A stretch of 64,000 nt of DNA from Glycomyces artemisiae (GCF_003002955.1 NZ_PVTJ01000001.1:372001-436000), one strand, 5' to 3'. Positions 26,452 through 35,322 are shown, counted from the stretch's first letter. Program-made: numbers and translations. The notes: generated by a model not told the origin, from the sequence alone.

Positions 26452-27768
26452 ATGTCAGGCACCCCGCACCGCTATGCCATCGTCGGGACCGGATCGCGCG
26501 CCACGATGTACGTCAGGGCCATCATCGAGCGGGGTGACCGGACCGCGCTCGTCGCGCTGGCCGACACGAACCCGAAGCGGATCGCCCACCACGCCGCCGC
26601 CGTCGCCGAAGCGGGCCTGCCCGCCCCGGCCCTGTACGCCGCCGCGGACTTCGAGCGCCTCCTCGCCGAGACCGACCCCGACACCGTCATCGTCACCTCG
26701 GTCGACGCCACCCACCACGAGTACATCCTCGCCGCGCTCGCCGCGGGCAAGGACGTCATCTCCGAGAAGCCGCTGACCACCACCGCCGAGCACGCCGCCC
26801 AGATCCTCGAAGCGGAGGCGAAGTCCGAGGGCACGGTCACCGTCACCTTCAACTACCGCTACAACCCGCTGCACGAGAAGGTCGCCGAGCTCCTGCGCGA
26901 CGGCGCGGTCGGCGAGATCACCTCCGTCGGCTTCGACTGGCTCCTCGACACCCGCCACGGCGCCGACTACTTCCGCCGCTGGCACCGCGAGGAGGCCAAC
27001 TCCGGCGGCCTGCTCGTCCACAAGTCCGGCCACCACTTCGACCTCGTCAACTGGTGGCTCGACGCCGCCCCGGTGCGCGCCTTCGCGAAAGGGAAGCTCG
27101 CCTTCTACGGCGAGAACGGGAAGGCCAGCGGCCACGACCGCGGCTACGCCCGCGTCCACGGCGCCGAGGCCGCGAAGGACGACCCGTTCGCGCTCCACAT
27201 GGAGGAGAACCCGACCCTCAAGGCCCTGTACCTCGACGCGGAGGACGAGGACGGCTACGTGCGCGACCAGTCCGTGTTCGCACCGGGCATCACCATCTAC
27301 GACGACATGATGTCCCTCGTGGACTACGACTCGGGCGTGACGCTCTCGTACCGGCTCACCGCCTACTCCCCTTGGGAGGGCTACCGGGTCCACTTCAACG
27401 GCACCCAGGGGCGGCTCGAACTCCTCGTCGTCGAGAACGACCACGTCAACCCGGCCCTCAAGGGCCCCAACGGCGCCAGCATCCACGGCACCCACGCCGC
27501 GGCCGAGGAGGGCTGGTACGAGCTCACCGTCCACCCGTTCTGGGCCAAGCCCGAGAAGATCGACCTGGGGGAGTACCAGCGCGCCGGGCACGGCGGCGGC
27601 GACACCCGCATGCTCGGCGTCCTCTTCGACGGCGACACCGACCCGCACGACCGCTCGGCGAACGCCCAGGACGGCGTGAACGCGCTGGCCGCCGGCCTCG
27701 CGTCCAACGAGTCGATCCGCACTGGGCAATCGGTTGCCGTCGCAGACCTCTTCAAGCTGGAGAAATAA
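26452..27768 (+). CDS. Gfo/Idh/MocA-family NAD(P)-dependent sugar oxidoreductase
   Basis: A 438-residue oxidoreductase. The N-terminal Rossmann domain starts HRYAIVGTGSRATMYVRAI; SEKPLTTTAEHA holds the EKP catalytic lysine motif, and NSGGLLVHKSGHHFDLVNWWLD matches the catalytic GGxxxDxxxHxxD region in variant form. Family members oxidise or reduce hydroxyls of sugars and sugar acids with NAD(P). It opens a five-gene operon; the isomerase follows after 3 bp. In this setting it may act on a galacturonate-derived or glycoside intermediate, but the substrate cannot be read from the sequence. Confidence 0.85.
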   Translation: MSGTPHRYAIVGTGSRATMYVRAIIERGDRTALVALADTNPKRIAHHAAAVAEAGLPAPALYAAADFERLLAETDPDTVIVTSVDATHHEYILAALAAGKDVISEKPLTTTAEHAAQILEAEAKSEGTVTVTFNYRYNPLHEKVAELLRDGAVGEITSVGFDWLLDTRHGADYFRRWHREEANSGGLLVHKSGHHFDLVNWWLDAAPVRAFAKGKLAFYGENGKASGHDRGYARVHGAEAAKDDPFALHMEENPTLKALYLDAEDEDGYVRDQSVFAPGITIYDDMMSLVDYDSGVTLSYRLTAYSPWEGYRVHFNGTQGRLELLVVENDHVNPALKGPNGASIHGTHAAAEEGWYELTVHPFWAKPEKIDLGEYQRAGHGGGDTRMLGVLFDGDTDPHDRSANAQDGVNALAAGLASNESIRTGQSVAVADLFKLEK

Positions 27769-27771
27769 CGC

Positions 27772-29205
27772 ATGGCCCTGCATCCCGACCGACTCTTCCC
27801 GGCCGACGAGCGCACCCGCGCGATCGCGCGGGAGCTCCACCGCAACACCGCGGACCTGCCGCTGGTCAGCCCGCACGGGCACGTCGACCCGCGGCTGATG
27901 TCGGAGAACCGGCCGTTCCCCGACCCGGCCCGCCTGTTCGTGGTCCCCGACCACTACCTGACCCGGATGCTGTACTCCCAGGGCGTGCGCCCCGACGAGC
28001 TCGGCGTCCCCTCCGCGACCGGCGAGCCGGCCGAAGCGGACGGACGCACGATCTGGCGCCGGTTCGCCGAGCACTACAGGCTGTTCCGCGGCACGCCGTC
28101 GAAGCTGTGGCTCGACTACACGTTCGCGGAGGTCTTCGGCATCTACAAGGACCTCGGCCCCGACACCGCAGACGAGTTCTACGACCACCTCTCCGCGCGC
28201 CTCGCCGAACCGGCGTTCCGCCCGCGGGCCCTGTTCGACAAGTTCAACATCGAGGTCCTCGCCACCACCGAGTCCCCTGTGGACTCATTGGAGCCGCACG
28301 CGGCCCTCGCGGCCCTCCAGGGCGCCGACGGCCGCAAGTGGGGCGGCAAGGGCGGCAAGGTCGTCACCACGTTCCGGCCCGACAACCTGGTCGAACCGGG
28401 CTGGCCCGGCTGGAAGGACCGCGTCGAGCAGCTCGCCGCGATCACCGGCGAGGACACCGCGACCTTCGACGGGTTCCTCACCGCCCTGCGCAAGAGGCGC
28501 CAGGACTTCATCGCCGCCGGGGCCACCTGCACCGACCACGGGAACCTCACGGCCGCAACCGAAGACGACCCGAAGGCCGCCGCGGGCATCTACGCCCGCG
28601 CGCTCGCCGGGGAGGCCACCGACGACGAGGTGCTGCGCTTCCCCGCGCTCATGCTCGTCGAGTTCGCGCGCATGAGCGTCGACGACGGCCTGGTCATGCA
28701 GCTCCACCCGGGCGCCAACCGCAACCACAACCAGTGGCTGTACGAGGGCTGGGGTCGCGACGTCGGCGGGGACATCCCCGACGCCACCGAGTACACGCGG
28801 GCCCTCAAGCCCCTCCTCGACGCGTTCGGCAACGACCCGCGCTTCCGCATCGTCCTCTACACCCTGGACGAGACGGTCTTCAGCCGCGAGATCGCGCCCC
28901 TCGCGGGCGGCTACGCGGCGGTCTTCGCGGGCGCGCCCTGGTGGTTCCTCGACTCCCCGGAGGGCATGCGCCGCTTCAGGGAGGCGATCCACGAGACCGC
29001 GGGCTTCTACAACACCGCCGGGTTCGTCGACGACACCCGCGCGTTCTGCTCGATCCCGGCCCGCCACGACCTGGCCCGCCGCATCGACGCGTCCTACCTC
29101 GCGCGCCTCGTCGCCGAGCACCGCATGACCGACAGCGAGGCCGCCGAGACGGCGATCGACCTGGCGTACCACCTCCCCCGCAAGATCTACGGATTGGAAC
29201 AGTAA
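27772..29205 (+). CDS. uxaC: glucuronate (uronate) isomerase
   Basis: A 477-residue UxaC of the amidohydrolase fold. It starts MALHPDRLFPADERTRAIARELH; LPLVSPHGHVDPRL carries the HxH motif, and VMQLHPGANRNHNQ and YHLPRKIYG match conserved segments of the family. It isomerises D-glucuronate to D-fructuronate and D-galacturonate to D-tagaturonate in the cytoplasm. It lies 3 bp after the oxidoreductase, with GGAG embedded in that gene's last codons, and the following enolase gene begins at the base after its stop. This anchors the operon as a uronate pathway. Confidence 0.95.
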   Translation: MALHPDRLFPADERTRAIARELHRNTADLPLVSPHGHVDPRLMSENRPFPDPARLFVVPDHYLTRMLYSQGVRPDELGVPSATGEPAEADGRTIWRRFAEHYRLFRGTPSKLWLDYTFAEVFGIYKDLGPDTADEFYDHLSARLAEPAFRPRALFDKFNIEVLATTESPVDSLEPHAALAALQGADGRKWGGKGGKVVTTFRPDNLVEPGWPGWKDRVEQLAAITGEDTATFDGFLTALRKRRQDFIAAGATCTDHGNLTAATEDDPKAAAGIYARALAGEATDDEVLRFPALMLVEFARMSVDDGLVMQLHPGANRNHNQWLYEGWGRDVGGDIPDATEYTRALKPLLDAFGNDPRFRIVLYTLDETVFSREIAPLAGGYAAVFAGAPWWFLDSPEGMRRFREAIHETAGFYNTAGFVDDTRAFCSIPARHDLARRIDASYLARLVAEHRMTDSEAAETAIDLAYHLPRKIYGLEQ

Positions 29206-30504
29206 GTGCCGACTCGAATCGAACGCCTCGAAGTCCACGACGTCCGGTTCCCGACCGCGACCGCAGGCGACGGCTCGGACTCGATCAACCGGGCCGACTA
29301 CTCCGCCTGCTACGTGGAGCTGTTCACCGACGGGGGCCCCACCGGCACCGGCTTCACCTTCACCGGCGGCCGCGGCACCGAGATCTGCGTCCAGGCCGTC
29401 AAGGCCTACGCGCCCCTGGTGGTCGGCAAGACCGTCGAGGAGATCTTCGCGAACCCGGTCGAGTTCTCCCGCTCGATCGTCCAGGAGCCGCAGATCCGCT
29501 GGCTCGGCCCCGAGAAGGGCGCCACCCACATGGCCGTCGGCGCGATCCTCAACGCCGTGTGGGACCTGCGCGCCAAGCTCGAAGGCAAGCCCATGTGGCG
29601 CCTCCTCGCCGAGATGGACTCCGCCGAGCTCGCCGCGCAGATCGACTACCGCCACATCGAGGACGAGCTCACCTACGACGAGGCCGTCGCGATCCTCGAC
29701 GAAGGCCGCATCGGCTACGAAGACCGCCTCAAAGTCCTGGAGAACGACGGCTTCCCGGCCTACACCACCTCCGTCGGCTGGCTCGGCTACTCCGACGAGA
29801 AGGTCCGCGCCCTCACCGAGCAGGCCGTCGCCGAAGGCTGGACCGCCGCGAAGATGAAGGTGGGCTCGCCCGATGTCGCCGACGACGTGCGCCGCGCCCG
29901 CATCATCCGCGACGTCCTCGGCCCCGACCGGCTCCTCATGATGGACGCCAACCAGATCTGGTCGGTGCCCGAAGCGATCGCCAACATGCGCGAACTCGCC
30001 GCGTTCGACCCGTACTGGATCGAGGAGCCCACCCACCCCGACGACATCCTCGGCCACGCCAAGATCGCCAAGGCCGTCGACCCGATCCGCGTCGCCACCG
30101 GCGAGGTCGCCGCCAACCGCGTCATCTTCAAGCAGCTCCTCCAGGCCGAGGCCATCAAGGTCTGCCAGATCGACGCCTGCCGCGTCGGCGGCGTCCCCGA
30201 AGTCCTCGCCACCCTCCTCATGGCCGCCAAGCACGGCGTGGACGTATGCCCGCATTCGGGAGGAGTAGGACTCTGCGAATACGTGCAGCACCTCGGCATG
30301 TTCGAATACCTTCGGATCGGGAAGACCCTGGAGGGACGCATGATCGAGTACGTCGACCACCTGCACGAGCACTACACCGACCCCGTCACCGTCGTGGACG
30401 GCCGCTACCGGCTCCCCACGCAGCCGGGATACTCGGTCACCCTCAAGGCCGAGTCGATCGCCGAGTACTCCTACCCGAACGGCCCGGCGTGGCTGAACTC
30501 TTGA
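29206..30504 (+). CDS. enolase-superfamily sugar-acid dehydratase (L-fuconate dehydratase type)
   Basis: A 432-residue mandelate-racemase-like enolase. Active-site pieces are visible: KMKVGSP (KxK base), MMDANQIW (metal Asp), YWIEEPTHPDD (metal Glu), ATGEVAANR (metal Glu) and VCPHSGGVGLCEY (His base). Segments such as FTGGRGTEI and RWLGPEKGATHMAVGAILNAVWDL resemble L-fuconate dehydratase/ENOSF1. It has a GTG start immediately after the isomerase stop. In this operon it occupies the slot of mannonate or altronate dehydratase, so it may dehydrate a hexonate to a 2-keto-3-deoxy sugar acid. The family is clear; the substrate shift is my inference. Confidence 0.85.
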   Translation: MPTRIERLEVHDVRFPTATAGDGSDSINRADYSACYVELFTDGGPTGTGFTFTGGRGTEICVQAVKAYAPLVVGKTVEEIFANPVEFSRSIVQEPQIRWLGPEKGATHMAVGAILNAVWDLRAKLEGKPMWRLLAEMDSAELAAQIDYRHIEDELTYDEAVAILDEGRIGYEDRLKVLENDGFPAYTTSVGWLGYSDEKVRALTEQAVAEGWTAAKMKVGSPDVADDVRRARIIRDVLGPDRLLMMDANQIWSVPEAIANMRELAAFDPYWIEEPTHPDDILGHAKIAKAVDPIRVATGEVAANRVIFKQLLQAEAIKVCQIDACRVGGVPEVLATLLMAAKHGVDVCPHSGGVGLCEYVQHLGMFEYLRIGKTLEGRMIEYVDHLHEHYTDPVTVVDGRYRLPTQPGYSVTLKAESIAEYSYPNGPAWLNS

Positions 30505-31862
30505 ACCCCGTCCTGACCAACGAGGTCCTGAAGCGGCTCCCCGGGGACGTCACCGTCCCCGGGGACCGCCCCGACCGCTCCGGGATCCTCCACCTCGGCG
30601 CGGGCGCCTTCCACCGCGCCCACCAGGCCGTCTACACCGACGACACCGACTGGGGCATCACCGTCGCCGCCCCGAACTCCCGCGGCGTCATCGACGCGCT
30701 CGCCGCCCAGGACGGCCTCTTCTCCGTCGCCACCCTCGGCCCCGACGGCGCCGCGCTCCGCGTCATCGGCTCCATCGTCGACACCGTCCACGTCGCGACC
30801 GAACGCGACCGCGCCGCAGACCTCGTCGCCGACCCCGCCACCCACGTCGTCACCCTCACCGTCACCGAGAAGGCCTACCGCGACCCGCGCGGCGTCCCCG
30901 GCCTCCTCGCCGACGGCCTCGCCCGCCGCGCCGCCGCCGACGGCCCGCCGCTCACGATCCTGTGCTGCGACAACCTCCCCGACAACGGGAAGACCACCCG
31001 CGCCGCCGTCGAACCCCTCCTCGACGACGCCACCCGCGCCTGGGCTGAGACCAACGTCACCTTCCCGTCCAGCATGGTCGACCGCATCGTCCCCGCCTCC
31101 ACACAGGCCACCTACGAGCGGGCCCTCGCCGAACTCGGCGTCCCCGACCTCGCCGCCGTCGAAGCGGAGCCGTTCTCCCAGTGGGTCATCGAAGACGACT
31201 TCGCCGGGCCCCGCCCCGGCTGGGCCGCCACCTACACCGCCGACGTCGCCGGATGGGAGCGCCTGAAACTGCGCACCCTCAACGGCGTCCACTCCACGCT
31301 CGCCTACCTCGGCGCCCTCGCCGGAACCGAGACCGTCGCCGAAGCCCTCGCCCTCCCCGGCGCGGCCGACTTCGCGCGCTGGCTCATCTCCGAGCAGATC
31401 GCGCCGTCCTTCACGCCCCCCGACGGGCAGGACACCATCGCGTACGGCGACAGCGTCCTGGAGCGGTTCGCGAACCCCGGCATCCGCCACCGCTGCATCC
31501 AGATCGCCATGGACGGCTCCCAGAAGCTCCCGCAGCGGCTCTTCGCGACCATCGGCGACCTCGCCGAAGCGCACGTCGACCTCGACCTGATCGCCCTGCC
31601 GCTCGCCGCCTGGACCCGCTTCTGCGCCGGGAAGACCGACGACGGCGCGGACCTCCCGCTCGACGACCCGCTGCGCGACGTCATCCGACAGAGCCTCGCC
31701 GCGGCCGGACCGAACCCGGCGGCGAGAATCGACGCGATCCTCGGCCTCCGCCAGATCGTCCCCGAACCCCTCGCCGACAACCACCAGCTGCGCCGGGCCG
31801 CCGCCAAATGGCTGCGCGAACTCGACCGGCACGGCGTCGCCACCACCCTGGAGCACCTGTGA
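30489..31862 (+). CDS. mannitol dehydrogenase-family oxidoreductase (fructuronate/tagaturonate reductase-like)
   Basis: About 457 residues of the polyol-specific long-chain dehydrogenase family. SGILHLGAGAFHRAHQAVYTDD is the NAD-binding segment, EKAYRDPRG and LCCDNLPDNGKTTR the family signature region, and LRTLNGVHSTLAYLG the catalytic-Lys region (here LRTLNG). It would reduce fructuronate to mannonate or tagaturonate to altronate, directly following UxaC. Start is uncertain: GTG at 30489, or TTG at 30501 overlapping the upstream stop; neither has a clear ribosome-binding site, which suits translational coupling. Confidence 0.85.
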   Translation: MAELLNPVLTNEVLKRLPGDVTVPGDRPDRSGILHLGAGAFHRAHQAVYTDDTDWGITVAAPNSRGVIDALAAQDGLFSVATLGPDGAALRVIGSIVDTVHVATERDRAADLVADPATHVVTLTVTEKAYRDPRGVPGLLADGLARRAAADGPPLTILCCDNLPDNGKTTRAAVEPLLDDATRAWAETNVTFPSSMVDRIVPASTQATYERALAELGVPDLAAVEAEPFSQWVIEDDFAGPRPGWAATYTADVAGWERLKLRTLNGVHSTLAYLGALAGTETVAEALALPGAADFARWLISEQIAPSFTPPDGQDTIAYGDSVLERFANPGIRHRCIQIAMDGSQKLPQRLFATIGDLAEAHVDLDLIALPLAAWTRFCAGKTDDGADLPLDDPLRDVIRQSLAAAGPNPAARIDAILGLRQIVPEPLADNHQLRRAAAKWLRELDRHGVATTLEHL

Positions 31863-32977
31863 CAACGAGCATCCCGCGCGTCGCCCTCGTGGGCGCCAAC
31901 GGCTTCGGCCTCCACCACCGCGAGCACAACCTCGCCCCCCGCGTCGAACGCGGCGAACTCGCGTTCGTCGGCATGTGCGACACCGCCGAGATCCAGGAGC
32001 GCCCCGGCGCCCCCATCGGCGACACGCCCGTCTTCGACGACTACAAGGCCATGCTCGACGCCACCGACCCCGACGTCGTCATCATCGCCACCCCGCCGCC
32101 CTCCCACCTGCCCATCGCGGGCGACGCCATGCGCCACGGCGCCGACATCTACCTGGAGAAGCCCCCGGTCACCAACCTCGACGAGTACCGCAGGCTCTAC
32201 GACGTCATGACCGAGACCGGCCGCAACGTCCAAGTCGGCTTCCAAGCCCTCGGCTCCCACGCGTTCAACGCCGTCCGCGACGCCATCGAAGCGGGCCGCT
32301 TCGGCGAGATCGAGTCGATCGGCGTCGCCGGGTCCTGGCAGCGCCCCGACTCCTACTACCGCCGCTCCGCCTGGGCCGGCAAGCGCGAACTCAACGGCAC
32401 CCTCGTCGCCGACGGCGCCCTCGCCAACCCCTGGGCCCACGCCTCCCAGCAGGCCATCGCCCTCGCGGGCGACTGGCCCCTCCAAGGCCCCGTCGAACTC
32501 GAACGCCTCCGCACCCGCGAATCCATCCAGGTCGACGACACCGCCGCCTGGCGCGCGGTCAACAAGAACGGCGTGCGCATCACCGTCGCCGTGACCCTCT
32601 GCGGCGACAGGAAAGTCGAAGGCGACATCTACATCAAGGGCACCGAGGGCGAGGCCTGGTACGGCTTCCGCGAGGACCTCCTGCGCCTCCCCGGTGAGAC
32701 CGAGGCGAAGCAGTACGGCTCCACGAACCTCCTCGACAACCTCCTGGCCCACCGCCGCCGCGGCGTCGGCCTCATCTCCGGCCTGCGCCGCTCCAAGCCC
32801 TTCACCGGCGTCCTGGAGCAGGTCCTCACCTCGCCCGTGCCGCGCCTCGTCGACGAGAAGCACCTCGAACGGGTCGGCGACGACCCCGTGACCATCCTCA
32901 AGGGCGTCGACCGGGCCGTGGTCGACGCCGCGACCCAGGGAAAGCTCTACAGCGAGCTCGGCCTCCCCTGGGCCTGA
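31859..32977 (+). CDS. Gfo/Idh/MocA-family oxidoreductase
   Basis: A 372-residue member that overlaps the previous stop as GTGA. It opens IPRVALVGANGFGLHHREHNLAP (Rossmann), with VVIIATPPPSHLPIAGDAM and IYLEKPPVTNLDEYRRL (EKP motif); LVADGALANPWAHASQQAIAL replaces the usual GGxxxDxGxHxxD sequence, so its catalytic residues may differ. It is the last gene of the operon and is only distantly similar to the first oxidoreductase. The two may oxidise and reduce the same intermediate, as in oxidative glycoside-cleavage pathways, but that is speculation. Confidence 0.82.
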   Translation: MTTSIPRVALVGANGFGLHHREHNLAPRVERGELAFVGMCDTAEIQERPGAPIGDTPVFDDYKAMLDATDPDVVIIATPPPSHLPIAGDAMRHGADIYLEKPPVTNLDEYRRLYDVMTETGRNVQVGFQALGSHAFNAVRDAIEAGRFGEIESIGVAGSWQRPDSYYRRSAWAGKRELNGTLVADGALANPWAHASQQAIALAGDWPLQGPVELERLRTRESIQVDDTAAWRAVNKNGVRITVAVTLCGDRKVEGDIYIKGTEGEAWYGFREDLLRLPGETEAKQYGSTNLLDNLLAHRRRGVGLISGLRRSKPFTGVLEQVLTSPVPRLVDEKHLERVGDDPVTILKGVDRAVVDAATQGKLYSELGLPWA

Positions 32978-32983
32978 AGCGAA

Positions 32984-33013
32984 GACGGCCCCCGGCTCGC
33001 GCCGGGGGCCGTC
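32984..33013. terminator. bidirectional terminator after the uronate operon
   Basis: Perfect 13-bp arms GACGGCCCCCGGC and GCCGGGGGCCGTC with a TCGC loop, between the operon end and the convergent pectate lyase gene. Confidence 0.88.
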
Positions 33014-33035
33014 GTGCATTCGATTGCCAAGACCG

Positions 33036-33989
33036 CTAACTGGCCCCGGCGCTGGCGGTGACCACCGACTTCACCTGCGAGGGCGTCGTCAGCGAGTACC
33101 CGTACGGGACGCCGCTGACCGAGCCGCTCGACGCCGGCGTGCCGGTGTTCACCAGGTAGTTGTTCCTGGAGAGGATGCGGCCCGGGTCCGAGGAGCCCTC
33201 GCCGATGTGGACGGCGTCGTCCGCGTTCTCCAGGTAGTTCCCTTCGAACAGGACGCCCGCGTTCTCGGTGGTGGCGACGCAGTACGAGCCGATGTTGACG
33301 TAGTAGTTGTTGTAGACGTGGACGGTCGAGCCGAACCGCACGCGCGGGGTGCGCTGGTTCGTGCCGTTGAACCAGTTGTGGTGGTAGGTGACCCGCAGGT
33401 GGCCGATGTCCTGGCCGCCGTTGTCGTCGGAGTGGCCCAGCAGCATCGTCTTGTCGGTGCCGTTGAACCGGTTCCAGGACACCGTGATGAAGTCCGAGCC
33501 GCGCTTGATGTCGAGCGCGCCGTCGTAGCCGGTGCCGAAGGTGTTGTTGTCGAACCACAGGTTCGTGGACGAGTCCTGGACGTTGATGGCGTCGTCGGAC
33601 CAGTTGTTGAACCGCATGTTGTAGACGATCACGTTGCGGTCGGAGTCGAAGTTCAGGCCGCCGCCGGTGAAGGTGGCGCCTGAGTTCCCGATGATCGTGG
33701 TGTTGGACCCGACGTTCACCATGCCGGACAGGGCGATCGTGCCGCTGACGCGGACGATCTTGGCGCTGTTGGAGGCCACCGCGGAGGTGAACGCCGAGGC
33801 GCTCGACACGGTCGTGGTGGGGCCGCCCGCGCCGCCGGTGGTGCCGCCGTTCTGCGTGGCCCAGCCGGTGAGGCCGGTCTGGGCGAACGCGGGTGCCGGG
33901 TCGAGGGCGGTGACCGACAGCGCGGCCAGCGCGAGCGCCGCGACGAGTCCGAGGACCCGTCTGGCCGCGAGGGAGACGATCGTCGACAT
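33036..33989 (-). CDS. secreted pectate lyase (PL1), copy 1
   Basis: A 317-residue secreted protein. A Sec signal (basic MSTIVSLAARR, then VLGLVAALALAALSVTA, cut near AFAQ) leads a right-handed beta-helix: GGGLNFDSDRNVIVYNMRF, YDGALDIKRGSDFITVSWNRF (calcium-binding Asp cluster), YHHNWFNGTNQRTPRVRFG (catalytic Arg region RxPRxR) and VYNNYYVNIGSY. PL1 enzymes cleave polygalacturonate by beta-elimination outside the cell. The ATG at 33989 has AAAGGAAG. It is close to the second lyase (about 60% similar by eye), suggesting duplication. It lies convergent to the uronate operon. Confidence 0.92.
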   Translation of the reverse strand: MSTIVSLAARRVLGLVAALALAALSVTALDPAPAFAQTGLTGWATQNGGTTGGAGGPTTTVSSASAFTSAVASNSAKIVRVSGTIALSGMVNVGSNTTIIGNSGATFTGGGLNFDSDRNVIVYNMRFNNWSDDAINVQDSSTNLWFDNNTFGTGYDGALDIKRGSDFITVSWNRFNGTDKTMLLGHSDDNGGQDIGHLRVTYHHNWFNGTNQRTPRVRFGSTVHVYNNYYVNIGSYCVATTENAGVLFEGNYLENADDAVHIGEGSSDPGRILSRNNYLVNTGTPASSGSVSGVPYGYSLTTPSQVKSVVTASAGAS

Positions 33990-34025
33990 TGACGGACTTC
34001 CTTTCGTTGGAGGGGGGAGACGCAA

Positions 34026-34079
34026 CATATCGATATGCGTCTATTTCTCACGGTAGGCCCGACCGGACAGCGTTTGCAA
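34026..34079 (-). promoter_or_regulatory. promoter and palindromic operator of pectate lyase 1
   Basis: On the minus strand TTGCAA (34074-34079) and TACCGT (34050-34055) are 18 bp apart. The perfect 12-bp palindrome CATATCGATATG (34026-34037) lies just downstream of the expected start point, where a repressor would block transcription. The same ATCGATATGC core recurs before lyase 2. Confidence 0.6.
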
Positions 34080-34186
34080 GGGGTCCGTCCGAAATAGAAA
34101 GAGACGGGGCCGGCGGGAAGGCACCGGCCCCGTCTGACTGGTGGCAAGCGCTGGTACTGGCGGGGCGGCGCCTGCCTCGGCAGTCG

Positions 34187-35176
34187 CTACGAGGCGCCCG
34201 CGCCGCCCTCCACGATCCCCGGGATCTGGTCCGCGGGGTCCGCCGAGTACGAGTACGGCAGGCTCGTGTCCACCGACCCGTTGGTGAGGATCTCGCCGGA
34301 GCCGTCGAGCACGTTGTCGAACGCGACCAGGCGGCCGTCGGCGGAGTCGCCCTCGCCGATGTGGGTCGGGTCCTCGGTGTTCTCGAAGTAGTTCGCCTCC
34401 ACGATCACGCCCGCGTCCATCGTGGTCGCGATCCCGTAGGACCCGACGTCCTTGTAGTAGTTGTTGAACACGTGGACCTGCTCGCCGAAGCGCACGCGCG
34501 GGTTCCGCTGGTTCGTGCCGTTGAAGAAGTTGTGGTGGTAGGTCACCCGCAGGTGGCCCTCGTCCTGGCTCCCGTTGTCGTCGGAGTGGCCCAGGAGCAT
34601 GTTCTTGTCGTGCCCGTCGAACCGGTTCCACGCCACGGTGACGAAGTCGGAGCCGCGCTTGACGTCCACGCAGCCGTCGTAGCCGACGCCGAAGGTGTTG
34701 TGGTGGATCCAGATGTTCGTGGAGGACTCCTGGACGTTGACCGCGTCGTCGTCCCAGTCGTCGAAGACGAGGTTGGTGACGATGACGTTCGACTGGCCCG
34801 AGACGTCGAGGCCGCCGCCGGTGATCCGGGAACCGGAGGCGCCCACGATCGTCGTGTCGGACGCGACGTCGTTCATGCCGGAGATGCTGATTGAGCCGGT
34901 GAGGCGGACGATGAGGCCGCCTTCGCCGATCGCGGCGAGGAAGTCGGAGGCGTTCGAGACGCTCACCTCTTCCGAGCCGCCGGTGACGCCGCCGTTCTGG
35001 CTCGCCCAGCCGACGGGTCCGTTCTGTGCCGCGCCGAGGTCGGCGGGGTCCGCCTCCTCGGCGCCGGCGTGCTGGGCCGCCCAGGCGCCGATGCCGCTGG
35101 CGGCCGCCGCCGCGCCCGCGCTTGAGGCGAGGAGCACGCGCCGCTTGATTCGCGGAACTGCCGGGTTGGTGCTCAC
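34187..35176 (-). CDS. secreted pectate lyase (PL1), copy 2
   Basis: A 329-residue lyase with a twin-arginine-like leader ([21 protein letters not shown]), unlike the Sec leader of copy 1. The beta-helix has GGGLDVSGQSNVIVTNLVF, YDGCVDVKRGSDFVTVAWNRF (calcium site), YHHNFFNGTNQRNPRVRFG (catalytic Arg) and VFNNYYKDVGSYGIATT. Start is GTG at 35176 with AAAGGAA upstream; an ATG 11 codons earlier overlaps that ribosome-binding site. It is divergent from the CE7 esterase and shares a control region with it. Confidence 0.92.
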   Translation of the reverse strand: MSTNPAVPRIKRRVLLASSAGAAAAASGIGAWAAQHAGAEEADPADLGAAQNGPVGWASQNGGVTGGSEEVSVSNASDFLAAIGEGGLIVRLTGSISISGMNDVASDTTIVGASGSRITGGGLDVSGQSNVIVTNLVFDDWDDDAVNVQESSTNIWIHHNTFGVGYDGCVDVKRGSDFVTVAWNRFDGHDKNMLLGHSDDNGSQDEGHLRVTYHHNFFNGTNQRNPRVRFGEQVHVFNNYYKDVGSYGIATTMDAGVIVEANYFENTEDPTHIGEGDSADGRLVAFDNVLDGSGEILTNGSVDTSLPYSYSADPADQIPGIVEGGAGAS

Positions 35177-35242
35177 GTTGCGTTCCTTTCGGTTGACGTT
35201 TCGTGGCATTTCCGGGATTTGCCCAGAAATACATGGAAATGA

Positions 35243-35277
35243 ATCGATATGCTAACAAGGCAAGCCTGAAAAGGCAA
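35243..35277 (-). promoter_or_regulatory. promoter of pectate lyase 2 with ATCGAT operator
   Basis: Minus-strand TTGCCT (35272-35277) and TAGCAT (35249-35254) with a 17-bp spacer. The ATCGAT core (35243-35248), part of the 10-bp sequence also found before lyase 1, touches the -10, and the LacI-type palindrome overlaps the -35. Confidence 0.6.
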
Positions 35278-35285
35278 CCGGTTGC
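35274..35285. promoter_or_regulatory. LacI-type operator GCAACCGGTTGC
   Basis: A perfect 12-bp palindrome with the central CCGG expected of LacI/GalR-family sites. It overlaps the -35 of pectate lyase 2 and lies just upstream of the esterase -35, so one repressor could control both. A one-base variant occurs in the ABC permease promoter at 62597. Confidence 0.7.
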
Positions 35286-35287
35286 AG

Positions 35288-35316
35288 TCGACAATTTTGT
35301 TGCGTCGTGCTACAAA
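35288..35316 (+). promoter_or_regulatory. promoter of the CE7 esterase
   Basis: TCGACA and TACAAA with a 17-bp spacer; the -10 ends 6 nt before the ATG at 35323 and there is no ribosome-binding site, so the mRNA is probably leaderless. Confidence 0.55.
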
Positions 35317-35322
35317 CTCTCC

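Noticed and set aside
27054-31862. 1602-codon plus-strand frame spanning the uronate operon
   Set aside because: Only its last part (from about 30489) is a real gene; the rest is an off-frame reading of the isomerase and enolase genes.
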